From JL08 sp963765555 (GTDB lineage: Bacteria; Pseudomonadota; Alphaproteobacteria; Rhodobacterales; Rhodobacteraceae), in NCBI GenBank assembly GCA_963765555.1, contig CAVXWX010000005.1, positions 1 through 64,000 of the forward strand: a stretch of DNA of 64,000 nt. The letters are read 5' to 3'. The translations under genes and the position numbers were made by a program. Of the stretch, positions 56,929 through 64,000 are shown piece after piece. Under the pieces are notes generated by a model that was given only the letters and a program-made list of their open reading frames with translations, did not search any database and had not been told where the DNA came from. The first letter of the stretch is position 1, and each line of letters begins with the position of its first letter.

Positions 56929-57231
56929 ATGGCGGATAAGACGTTGACCCGGATGGACCTGAGCGAAGCTGTGTTCAGCGAAGTCGGCCTGTCGCGCAAT
57001 GAAAGCGCCCAGCTGGTAGAAAGTGTTCTTGAGCATTTGTCAGACGCGCTTGTGCGTGGCGAGCAGGTCAAGATTTCATCTTTTGGCACCTTCAGCGTGC
57101 GTGATAAATCGGCCCGCATCGGCCGTAATCCCAAGACCGGACAAGAGGTTCCGATCAACCCGCGCCGGGTTCTGACCTTTCGGCCATCGCATCTGATGAA
57201 AGATCGCGTCGCTGACGGCAACAAGCGCTAA
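56929..57231 (+). CDS. ihfA: Integration host factor alpha subunit
   Basis: A 100-residue DNA-bending protein of the HU/IHF family: MDLSEAVFSEVGLSRNESA, VKISSFGTFSVRDKSARIGRN and the DNA-intercalating beta arm GRNPKTGQEVPINPRRVLTF with the conserved Pro. IhfA pairs with IhfB (not in this window). ATG 56929 gives the canonical start; ATG 56902 and 56923 are in frame. Confidence 0.93.
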   Translation: MADKTLTRMDLSEAVFSEVGLSRNESAQLVESVLEHLSDALVRGEQVKISSFGTFSVRDKSARIGRNPKTGQEVPINPRRVLTFRPSHLMKDRVADGNKR

Positions 57232-57246
57232 GGATCGCGCGCGGAT

Positions 57247-58086
57247 ATGGCCAAGTCCCCCGACGCCTTTCGCACCATCTCGGAGGTGGCAGAGTGGCTG
57301 GGTGTTCAGGCCCATGTTCTGCGGTTCTGGGAAAGCAAATTCAGTCAGGTCAAACCGGTCAAACGCGCTGGTGGGCGACGGTATTACAGACCGTCGGACA
57401 TGTTGCTTTTGGGCGGCATCAAGAAACTGCTGCACGACGATGGCGTAACCATCAAGGGCGTGCAGAAAATCATTCGCGAACAAGGTGTTGGGTTCGTTTC
57501 TGACCAATCCGCATCGCTTGATGATCTGACCATGGCACAACTGGACAACGAAGCGCCGGTTCGTGACGTGACCGACGCAACGCCCCGATCCGCGCCCCAA
57601 GCCAAGGATGACACCAGCACGGTTGTGCCCTTCCAAAGCCCGTCGGACACCGCCAAGAAAGACGCGCAGCCCGATGACAGCAGCGCTGACGCAGCACAAA
57701 AAACACCCGAACCGGAAACAGATCAGCCCGGCTTGGTCGCCGACACGCCCGATACTGAAACCCCTGCGGAAACACCGGCAGACAAACCCGCTGATCCCGT
57801 TGCTGAACCACCCGCCCAAGCGCCTGTGGCAAAACCACCCGAGTCGCTGCCGTCTTTCATGCAAAAGCCCGGCCCGACAGGTCCGACAGAGTCCCCGAAA
57901 CTGAAACCGCGCATTGTCGAAGCTTTGGATGGTCCCGACGAACAGGATATCGAAGCGGTTCCGGGTGTTCTGGCCAAGGCCGCAAAACTGCACCGATTAC
58001 GCCCAAGCGACCTGTCGGCAGCCCGGCAATCCTATGCACGGCTGGAATCACTGCATGCGCGTTTGACCGGGACAGGCAAAGAGTAG
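57247..58086 (+). CDS. MerR-family transcriptional regulator with a long disordered tail
   Basis: A 279-residue protein. Residues ~8-75 form a MerR winged helix (FRTISEVAEWLGVQAHVLRF, then GGRRYYRPSDMLLLGGIKKL), and a short dimerisation helix follows. Residues ~95-225 are a Pro/Ala/Asp/Thr-rich low-complexity region without predicted fold, and the end (~235-275) is a short helical segment (GVLAKAAKLHRLRPSDLSA). No Cys ligands for metal are seen. Conserved after ihfA in Rhodobacterales; target genes unknown. Confidence 0.85.
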   Translation: MAKSPDAFRTISEVAEWLGVQAHVLRFWESKFSQVKPVKRAGGRRYYRPSDMLLLGGIKKLLHDDGVTIKGVQKIIREQGVGFVSDQSASLDDLTMAQLDNEAPVRDVTDATPRSAPQAKDDTSTVVPFQSPSDTAKKDAQPDDSSADAAQKTPEPETDQPGLVADTPDTETPAETPADKPADPVAEPPAQAPVAKPPESLPSFMQKPGPTGPTESPKLKPRIVEALDGPDEQDIEAVPGVLAKAAKLHRLRPSDLSAARQSYARLESLHARLTGTGKE

Positions 58087-58145
58087 TCGCAAGTGGCAAT
58101 TCCCCCTTGCTCCTGCGCGCATTTCCACTATGAACGGCACATCGT

Positions 58146-58222
58146 CGGGCTATGGCGCAGCCTGGTAGCGCGTCCGTCTGGGGGACGGAAGGTCGCAGGT
58201 TCGAGTCCTGCTAGCCCGACCA
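58146..58222 (+). tRNA. tRNA-Pro (GGG anticodon)
   Basis: A 77-base cloverleaf: acceptor arms CGGGCTA and TAGCCCG, D-loop with GCAGCCTGGTAGCGC, anticodon stem TCCGT/ACGGA around the loop CTGGGGG (anticodon GGG), T arm with GGTTCGAGTCC, and an encoded CCA end. It reads CCC and CCU codons. Confidence 0.96.
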
Positions 58223-58239
58223 AATTCATCCGACGATAT

Positions 58240-58284
58240 CACCCCGACACCGTGGCCACTGACGTGGCCGGGATGTCCGGGGTG
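58240..58284. repeat. Imperfect inverted repeat after tRNA-Pro
   Basis: CACCCCGACACCGTGGCCA and TGGCCGGGATGTCCGGGGTG form a hairpin of about 19 base pairs with some mismatches and a six-base loop. It is not followed by a T tract. It may protect or process the 3' end of the tRNA transcript, or end it with help of Rho. Confidence 0.5.
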
Positions 58285-58306
58285 CGTTGATCGCGAAGGG
58301 ATTGAA

Positions 58307-59377
58307 ATGACTGGGGTAATTCCAAACCAGCACCTGTCGAAAATGATCGCCGATGGCGTGATAACAGGGCAACCCGCCATTCAGGATGCACAAATCCAGC
58401 CGGCAAGCCTTGATTTGCGTCTGGGCACCGTCGCTTACCGCGTGCGCGCCTCGTTTCTGGCGGGTGCAGGGCGCAGTGTTGCGGAGCGGTTGCTGGAATT
58501 TGAAATGCACCGCGTTGATCTGACAGAGGGTGCGGTTCTTGAAAAAGGCTGTGTTTATGTGGTGCCGCTGATGGAATCGCTGGCCCTGCCTGACGGAATG
58601 CAGGCGGTGGCCAACGCCAAAAGCTCGACCGGACGGCTGGACCTTTTGACCCGTACGATCACCGATGGCGGTGTGGAATTTGACCGCATCGCGCCAGGCT
58701 ATCACGGCCCGCTTTACGCCGAAATTTGCCCCCGTTCGTTTTCGGTGCTGGTGCGCCCCGGCATGCGGTTGAACCAGATCCGGTTTCGCAGCGGCCACGC
58801 GGTTCTGGATGACGCCGCGTTGAACGCCTTGCACGCACATTCGCCTTTGGTTGACGGCACGGCGGTGATTGATGACGGTTTGGGTTTCTCTGTCGATCTG
58901 GAACTGCCCGGTTCCGATCTGGTCGGCTATCGCGCCAAACCCCATACCGGCGTGATCGATCTGGACAGAATCGGGTATTACAACCCCGCCGAATACTGGG
59001 AAGACGTGCGCACCACCAATGGCCAGATCATTCTGGACCCCGGTGCATTTTATATCCTTGTCAGCCGCGAGGCGGTGCACATTCCGCCCGAATACGCGGC
59101 GGAAATGGCCCCTTATCTGGCGATGGTCGGCGAATTTCGGGTGCATTACGCAGGATTTTTTGACCCCGGTTTCGGCCATGACGCCGCAGGCGGGGCCGGC
59201 TCGCGCGGCGTGCTGGAAGTGCGCTGCCACGAAGCGCCGTTTGTTCTGGAACACGGGCAGGTTGTGGGGCGTCTGGTCTATGAACGGATGCAGGATGTGC
59301 CCACGCAATTATACGGCGCAGGCATTTCTTCCAACTATCAGGGTCAGGGCCTGAAGCTTTCCAAACACTTCAAATAG
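58307..59377 (+). CDS. dcd: dCTP deaminase, two-domain form
   Basis: A 356-residue protein, about twice the length of E. coli Dcd. It opens with IADGVITGQPAIQDAQIQPASLDLRL, which is the classical Dcd start, and has SSTGRLDLLTRTITDGGVEF and the trimer-forming PLYAEICPRSFSVLVRPG. A second dUTPase-like half begins around residue 190 (LELPGSDLVGYRAKPHTGVI) and ends GQVVGRLVYERM. This double form occurs in alphaproteobacteria. It deaminates dCTP to dUTP for dTTP synthesis. Confidence 0.88.
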   Translation: MTGVIPNQHLSKMIADGVITGQPAIQDAQIQPASLDLRLGTVAYRVRASFLAGAGRSVAERLLEFEMHRVDLTEGAVLEKGCVYVVPLMESLALPDGMQAVANAKSSTGRLDLLTRTITDGGVEFDRIAPGYHGPLYAEICPRSFSVLVRPGMRLNQIRFRSGHAVLDDAALNALHAHSPLVDGTAVIDDGLGFSVDLELPGSDLVGYRAKPHTGVIDLDRIGYYNPAEYWEDVRTTNGQIILDPGAFYILVSREAVHIPPEYAAEMAPYLAMVGEFRVHYAGFFDPGFGHDAAGGAGSRGVLEVRCHEAPFVLEHGQVVGRLVYERMQDVPTQLYGAGISSNYQGQGLKLSKHFK

Positions 59378-59389
59378 CGCGCAACAGGT

Positions 59390-59533
59390 CTATTCAGGCA
59401 GATCGCGCGGTTGCTGGGCCTTTGGCTTGCGGCCCATTTTAGACGCCTGCCCCATCCCCAGATTGATACCCTTGTTGATTGCCTTTCGCATGACAATGCG
59501 AATGACCATATTGATGATTTGGTTCATATTCAT
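59390..59533 (-). CDS. Small conserved-looking basic protein
   Basis: A 47-residue protein from ATG 59533: MNMNQIINMVIRIVMRKAIN is an amphipathic, Met/Ile/Arg-rich helix, and the remainder is basic (KMGRKPKAQQPRDLPE). It has no signal peptide and could attach to the membrane or RNA. I infer a real gene from its compact form and position, convergent with dcd; no function is known. Confidence 0.45.
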   Translation of the reverse strand: MNMNQIINMVIRIVMRKAINKGINLGMGQASKMGRKPKAQQPRDLPE

Positions 59534-59602
59534 GTCTGCCTCCACAGCTCGTCTTGTTATTATATAGTCGGTAATCATGAAGATTTCTGGGCATAGGCCC
59601 GG

Positions 59603-60259
59603 TCAGTCTTCAAAAAGCTCCGATTGTCCTTCGTTCGTTTCTTCTTCTTCGTCCCCTTCGCCCATCAACGGGACCGTTCCGGGGGGCGCGCGGTTTTCCA
59701 GCAAACCGGCAGCCCGCAGTTCCTTGAGCCCCGGCAAATCACGTGCGCTTTCCAATCCGAAGTGATCCAGAAACTCTTGCGTCACTACAAATGTGACCGG
59801 TCGCCCCGGTGTCATTTTGCGCCGGCCGAACCGGATCCATTCCAGTTCCAGCAACTGGTCCACCGTGCCGCGCGAAACGCTGACACCGCGAATTTCTTCA
59901 ATTTCGGCCCGTGTTACAGGTTGATGATAAGAGATAATCGCCAGCGTCTCGATCGCCGCCCGGCTCAGCTTGCGGGTTTCAACGGTTTCCTTTTGCATCA
60001 AAAACCCAAGATCATTGGCCGTGCGCATCGCATAGGCATCCCCGACCTTGACCACATGCACGCCGCGACCCTCATAGCGTTTGCGCAGATGCACCAGCGC
60101 CTCGGCTGCATCGCAGCCATGTGGCATACGACTTTCCAGCTCCTTCACGCTCACCGGTTCGACACTGGCGAACAGAACCGCTTCGACCATACGTTCCTGC
60201 TCTGCAATCGGGGGTGCTTCGAACAGGCTTTTGTCTTTTTCTTCTGTATCTTGCGGCAC
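59603..60259 (-). CDS. scpB: Segregation and condensation protein B
   Basis: A 218-residue kleisin-associated protein with two winged-helix domains: EQERMVEAVLFASVEPVSVK, then ETLAIISYHQPVTRAEIEEI, the usual ScpB signature, and GRPVTFVVTQEFLDHFGLES. ScpB with ScpA and SMC forms the condensin that compacts the chromosome. GTG 60259 lies four bases after the scpA stop with GGATTAGAA before it; an upstream ATG at 60295 would overlap scpA. Confidence 0.92.
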   Translation of the reverse strand: MPQDTEEKDKSLFEAPPIAEQERMVEAVLFASVEPVSVKELESRMPHGCDAAEALVHLRKRYEGRGVHVVKVGDAYAMRTANDLGFLMQKETVETRKLSRAAIETLAIISYHQPVTRAEIEEIRGVSVSRGTVDQLLELEWIRFGRRKMTPGRPVTFVVTQEFLDHFGLESARDLPGLKELRAAGLLENRAPPGTVPLMGEGDEEEETNEGQSELFED

Positions 60260-60263
60260 CGTT

Positions 60264-61046
60264 CTAATCCTTCTTGCGCAGCTGGATCGGGGCAAATAAA
60301 TCCGATTGCCTGATTTCCAAAGCGCCTTCTTTTACCAGTTCCAGTGTCGCTGCAAAGGTGGATGCCGTCGCGCTGCGCCGGCGTTGGGGGTTGCTGCTCC
60401 AGCCTTCCGGCAGATAGCTCGACAAATCGGTCCAGTCTCCGCCAAAGCCGATCAATCCGCGCATGCGGTCCAGCGCCTGCTCCATGGTAAACACGGCGTC
60501 ACGATCCATCACATAGGGACGGAATTCATCACGGGTGCGGATACGGGCATAGGCCTGCATCAAATCCAGCAGCGTCGCACTATAGCTGATCTTGCGCGTG
60601 CGTTCGACGGTTTGGGGAACGCCACGCGCAAAGAAATCGCGCCCCAACCGGTCGCGCGCCATCAGCCGTGCCGCCGCATCGCGCATCGCTTGCAACCGTT
60701 CCAGCTGAAACGCCAGATGCGCGGCCAGTTCTTCGCCAGACGGGCCCTCTTCGGCCGGATCGGGGGGCAGCAACAGGCGCGATTTCAAAAACGCCAGCCA
60801 CGCCGCCATCACCAGATAATCCGCCGCCAGTTCAATGCGCAGCACTTTGGCCTTTTCGACAAATTCAAGATACTGGCGGGCCAGTTGCAGCACCGAAATC
60901 TTGCGCAAATCCACCTTTTGCGTGCGCGACAGTGTCAGCAACAGGTCAAGCGGGCCTTCAAACCCGTCGACATCGACGATCAACGCCTCTGCGGCCATCC
61001 TGTCGGACACCGACAGTGTATCTTCCTGAAAACTGTCCTCAGCCAT
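60264..61046 (-). CDS. scpA: Segregation and condensation protein A
   Basis: A 260-residue kleisin: LIVDVDGFEGPLDLLLTLSRTQKVDLRKISVLQL is split over the N-terminal domain that binds the SMC neck (FEGPLDLLLTL being the signature), LVMAAWLAFLKSRLLLPPD follows, and the C-terminal winged helix ends FAATLELVKEGALEIRQSD. ATG 61046 overlaps the nagZ stop by eight bases. Confidence 0.93.
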   Translation of the reverse strand: MAEDSFQEDTLSVSDRMAAEALIVDVDGFEGPLDLLLTLSRTQKVDLRKISVLQLARQYLEFVEKAKVLRIELAADYLVMAAWLAFLKSRLLLPPDPAEEGPSGEELAAHLAFQLERLQAMRDAAARLMARDRLGRDFFARGVPQTVERTRKISYSATLLDLMQAYARIRTRDEFRPYVMDRDAVFTMEQALDRMRGLIGFGGDWTDLSSYLPEGWSSNPQRRRSATASTFAATLELVKEGALEIRQSDLFAPIQLRKKD

Positions 61047-62048
61047 ATACCTGCCCGTCCAAAAGCGCCTCAAGCTGGGCTTCGCAGGTCGCAATGTCAA
61101 GCGGCGCGGGGGCCTTTCGGGCGGCCAGTGCGGCCTCGGCGCGTCTTTGCGCGGCTGTGCCCATCTCTCCGGCGGCTTCGGCCACCTTGGCGCGTTCTGC
61201 CAGCGTTCCGTTGCAATGCAGAACCACATCGCACCCGGCCGCAAGTGCCGCGCGCGACAGATCGCCCAAATCACCCTGCAATGCCTTCATCGAAATATCA
61301 TCGGTCATGATCAGCCCGTCAAAGCCGATATCGTCCCGGATCAACCGCATCATGCGGGGCGAGATCGTGGCAGGTGCATCATCAATCGCATCATAGACCA
61401 GATGCGCCGTCATCCCCATCGGCAGATCGTTCAGAGCCTTGAACGGGGCAAAATCGCACGCCTCAAGCTCGTGCAGATCGTCACCGACATGGGGCAGATC
61501 ATAGTGGCTGTCTTGGGTGGCGCGGCCATGGCCCGGAATATGTTTCAGAACCGGCAGTACGCCCCCATCCAGAAGGCCCTGTGCCGTCGCACGGCCCAAC
61601 GCCGCAACCGTATCGGGGGTGGTGCCATAACAGCGGTTGCGCAGGAAATCATGGGTGCCAAGGGCCGGCGACATCCACCATCGGTGCGCAGTTGCTGTCG
61701 ATGCCCAACGCGTGCAGTTCATGCGCAATCAGGCGATAACGCAGATACATCGCCTCTGCCGGCATTGTCTTTGGCGCGACGCACAAAATCCAGCGGCGGC
61801 GTCCAGTCGCGCCAGTGCGGGCGGCGCAGGCGCTGTACCCGCCCGCCTTCCTGATCAATGGTGATCGGACAATTGCGCCCCACAGCAGATCGGAAATCAT
61901 CGCACAACGCGCGCACCTGATCGGGCGTGTCGATGTTGCGGGCAAACAGGATAAATCCGAACGGGTTCACATCACGGAAAAACGCGGTTTCTTCCGCACT
62001 TAGCCGTAACCCGTCCGCATCCAGAATGCTCGCCCCGAACCGTGTCAC
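61039..62048 (-). CDS. nagZ: Beta-N-acetylhexosaminidase NagZ, two frame breaks
   Basis: A family-3 glycosidase that removes GlcNAc from anhydro-muropeptides in cell-wall recycling. Restored length 335 residues after removing extra bases near 61762 and 61665. Seen: PFGFILFARNIDTPDQV, ITIDQEGGRVQRL, the substrate signature KHIPGHGRATQDSH with the catalytic His region, and the nucleophile Asp in IMTDDISMKAL. GTG 62048 overlaps the stop of the SPOR gene (GTGA). AnmK, acting later in the same recycling path, is at 45 kb. Confidence 0.92.
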
Positions 62049-63112
62049 CGCGCAATGACCGGAATACAATCCGCGTTTTCCGCCACAAGCGCCGAACAGA
62101 ACCGGCGCGCATCGCTCAGGTCTTCGAACCCGACAGCCCGCAAGCGATAGAAAATGCGCCCACCGCTTGAGGCACGCTGCACAACGCTTTGTTTATCTTC
62201 CATATATTCGGAAAATCTACTGTTCAGACGCCCCCATTCGGATTTGGCCACCTCTTCGCTTTCAAAGGCACCAAGCTGGACCATACGGGTGCCCGGCGCG
62301 ATACTGGCCGCATCCAGCGGCTCTGTCGATGTGGCCACCGCCGCCACCTGCACAACGTTTTCCAATTGCGTTTGCGTGGGGCGCGGCTTGGGCCGCAAGG
62401 AGTTTTTCACACCCGATGCGTCCGCAACATCCGGCTCGATCGTTTCATCCGCGGCAGACGTGATCTCTTCTGCTTCGGGTTCGCCCGTCACTTCGGCAAC
62501 GGATGTGACAACAGGGGCACCTTCGGTCGGGGTGACGTTGCTTAACGGCTCAACCCCGTTGGTCAGCTCCGCCACCAGCGCCTCGATAGAGCGCGCCTGC
62601 GTTTCCTGTTCCGTGAGTTCCGGCTCTGCCAATGCGACAGGAGCTTGCGTTTCGTCGTCGTCGGACAACGCCACAGGATCAGGTTGTTGTTCCTGAGCAA
62701 CGGATGATGCCGCGGCCACCGCACTTGATGCCAGAACGGGCGTATCTTCTGCGGCAAGTTCAACCGGACGTGGCGCCAGAACCAGACGATCTGCCGGTGC
62801 TTCTGCTGATCCTTCTGCCGCGACCGAGTTCACCGCCAGCCCCTGATGATCGGCCTGTGCGCCGCCGGGGTCCTTGGGGGCCACTCGCATTGCGCCCTCA
62901 ACCGCCCGCACGACGGGGATGCCGCTAACGTCCCTGACGAACAGCTTGTATCCCCACACACCGATGCCCGCCATCAGCGCGACCGACACCGCCGCGCCAA
63001 TGAAATTCGTTAACTGACCCAACGGCTTGGCCGCTGACGTTAAACTGCTTGATGCTGCGTTTTGTAAATCCGAATCGAAAGCGCTTTGCGCGCTTGCCCA
63101 ATCTGCCGCCAT
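62045..63112 (-). CDS. SPOR-domain protein
   Basis: A 355-residue protein. A single membrane helix at residues ~38-56 (FIGAAVSVALMAGIGVWGY) divides a short cytoplasmic part from a long, acidic, Ala/Glu/Pro-rich periplasmic region, followed by a C-terminal SPOR domain (RMVQLGAFESEEVAKSEWGR to RLRAVGFEDLSDARRFCSAL). SPOR domains bind denuded peptidoglycan at division sites. ATG 63112 is the start. It precedes nagZ by an overlap of four bases and follows argS. Confidence 0.88.
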   Translation of the reverse strand: MAADWASAQSAFDSDLQNAASSSLTSAAKPLGQLTNFIGAAVSVALMAGIGVWGYKLFVRDVSGIPVVRAVEGAMRVAPKDPGGAQADHQGLAVNSVAAEGSAEAPADRLVLAPRPVELAAEDTPVLASSAVAAASSVAQEQQPDPVALSDDDETQAPVALAEPELTEQETQARSIEALVAELTNGVEPLSNVTPTEGAPVVTSVAEVTGEPEAEEITSAADETIEPDVADASGVKNSLRPKPRPTQTQLENVVQVAAVATSTEPLDAASIAPGTRMVQLGAFESEEVAKSEWGRLNSRFSEYMEDKQSVVQRASSGGRIFYRLRAVGFEDLSDARRFCSALVAENADCIPVIAR

Positions 63113-63188
63113 TTTTTGCCTCGCTGCCCAAACGATGCTCTGCCGTTCGGGTCCGGTTACTTGCTCTGTCCCGGTGCGGTGCGTTTTT

Positions 63189-64000
63189 CTATCGCATTTC
63201 CTGCGCCGGATTGACGCCAAGAATACCAAGACCTGACGCAATTACAACGGAAACAGCGCGTGCCAGGGCGATTTTCGCCTGTGACGTGGCCACATCGCCT
63301 TCCTGAATGAACCGTAGCGCGGGCTCATCATTGCCCCGGTTCCACAGGCCGTGAAGCTCACCAGCCAGTTCATAGAGGTAAAAGGCCACCCGGTGCGGCT
63401 CGTGCGTACGCGCCGCGATCTCGACAAGACGGGGCCATTCCGCCAGTTTTTTGGCCACGGCCTGTTCGGCTTCGTGCGTCAACCCGCCAAGATCGGCCTG
63501 CGCGAGCATGGCATCTTCGACGTTCATTCCGGCCTCCGCCGCCTTGCGCAGCACGCTCATCACGCGGGCATGGGCGTATTGCACGTAGAACACCGGATTT
63601 TCACGGCTTTGTTCCAGCACCTTGTCAAAATCAAAATCCAGCGGCGCATCATTCTTGCGGGTCAGCATGACAAACCGTGTCACATCCGGCCCGACCTGAT
63701 CCACCACATCGCGCAGCGTCACGAACGTGCCCGCCCGTTTGGACATTTTGAACGGCTCGCCGTTCTTGAACAGTTTGACCAGCTGGGTCAGCTTGATGTC
63801 CAGCGGCACGCGCCCGTCAGACAGCGCAGACACCGCCGCCTTCATCCGTTTGACATAGCCGCCATGATCCGCGCCGAATACATCAATTAGCGCGTCGAAC
63901 CCTCTGGAAACCTTATCATAATGATAGGCAATATCGGGCGCAAAATAGGTCCAGCTGCCATCCGATTTCTTGACCGGTCGGTCCACATCATCGCCATGCG
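63189..64000 (-). CDS. argS: Arginyl-tRNA synthetase, 3' part (5' end beyond window)
   Basis: The 269 visible residues start inside the catalytic domain (HGDDVDRPVKK, SDGSWTYFAPDIAYH, IDVFGADHGGYVKRM), have the KMSKS loop PFKMSKRAGTFVTLRDVVD, and end in the helical anticodon-binding DALR domain (NPVFYVQYAHARVMSVLRKA to LGILGVNPAQEM). Intact in this part. It is the first gene of the argS-SPOR-nagZ-scpA-scpB order, with 76 bases to the SPOR gene. Confidence 0.95.
   Translation of the reverse strand, partial: HGDDVDRPVKKSDGSWTYFAPDIAYHYDKVSRGFDALIDVFGADHGGYVKRMKAAVSALSDGRVPLDIKLTQLVKLFKNGEPFKMSKRAGTFVTLRDVVDQVGPDVTRFVMLTRKNDAPLDFDFDKVLEQSRENPVFYVQYAHARVMSVLRKAAEAGMNVEDAMLAQADLGGLTHEAEQAVAKKLAEWPRLVEIAARTHEPHRVAFYLYELAGELHGLWNRGNDEPALRFIQEGDVATSQAKIALARAVSVVIASGLGILGVNPAQEMR

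Noticed and set aside
58146..58222. tRNA-Pro as an integration site
   Set aside because: No integrase gene and no repeat of the tRNA 3' end was seen nearby; the flanking genes are ordinary core genes.
1..64000. CRISPR arrays, rRNA operons, prophage, toxin-antitoxin or restriction systems
   Set aside because: No regularly spaced repeats, no rRNA sequence, and no phage, nuclease or toxin gene was recognised on either strand.

Overview
The window comes from an alphaproteobacterium, most likely a marine member of the Rhodobacteraceae (Roseobacter group). This is inferred from gene order and family content: prfA-prmC beside a DUF4167 gene, the lptF-lptG-lptD-surA-pdxA-rsmA run, yceD-rpmF-plsX-fabH-ihfA followed by a MerR gene and tRNA-Pro, SPOR protein-nagZ-scpA-scpB, a stand-alone ornithine-lipid acyltransferase (olsB), SelO and a two-domain dCTP deaminase. 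Base composition is moderately GC-rich, and most neighbouring genes are tightly packed, often with 4-base ATGA/GTGA overlaps.

Layout. 1-6.1 kb is the accessory part: the end of a glycine-zipper protein, a small secreted protein, an exported ureohydrolase, a membrane-anchored parvulin-like protein and a HupE/UreJ-type metal permease, then an IS6-family insertion sequence joined to a creatinase gene that has lost its first ~130 codons, and the probable left end of an IS3-type element. 6.3-8.5 kb holds a ThDP-dependent enzyme with a VOC protein. 8.5-11.5 kb is one large gene for an ABC-exporter-like protein whose nucleotide-binding domain has lost its catalytic motifs and which carries a C-terminal cyclic-nucleotide-binding domain. 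11.7-20 kb is mixed housekeeping (DUF3307, TfoX-C, ndk, ABC-F, MarC, retropepsin, sulfatase, holC, pepA). 20-27.5 kb is the outer-membrane/LPS-export operon. 27.5-35.4 kb has DUF4167, prmC, prfA, DUF1499, speB with an M20 amidohydrolase, mazG, a nucleoside hydrolase and a GNAT. 35.4-47.1 kb has selO, two EamA permeases, a TerB/DUF533 protein, a DEAD-box helicase, a Fur-family regulator, eno, a desaturase, anmK and tyrS. 47.3-53.7 kb is a Rieske oxygenase, two Lin0512 proteins, an SDR, a MOSC protein, a second ABC-F, olsB and bamE. 53.8-64 kb is the fatty-acid/phospholipid cluster, tRNA-Pro, dCTP deaminase, scpB-scpA-nagZ, a SPOR protein and the 3' part of argS.

How the parts work together. 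lptF/G/D, surA and bamE serve outer-membrane biogenesis; plsX, fabH and olsB serve lipid synthesis; prfA/prmC, rsmA, tyrS, argS, rpmF and yceD serve translation; scpA/B, holC and ihfA serve the chromosome. Guanidino/urea chemistry recurs in the exported ureohydrolase, the cytoplasmic agmatinase and the truncated creatinase.

Caveat. At least 22 single-base frame breaks interrupt 13 genes, including essential ones (prfA, tyrS, lptD). In every case the reading frame and normal family length are restored by removing one base (20 sites) or adding one (2 sites), and no in-frame stop codons are found once the frame is followed. I treat most of them as residual insertion errors in the assembly, but the density is highest in the ureohydrolase and the IS6 transposase, where real decay cannot be excluded.
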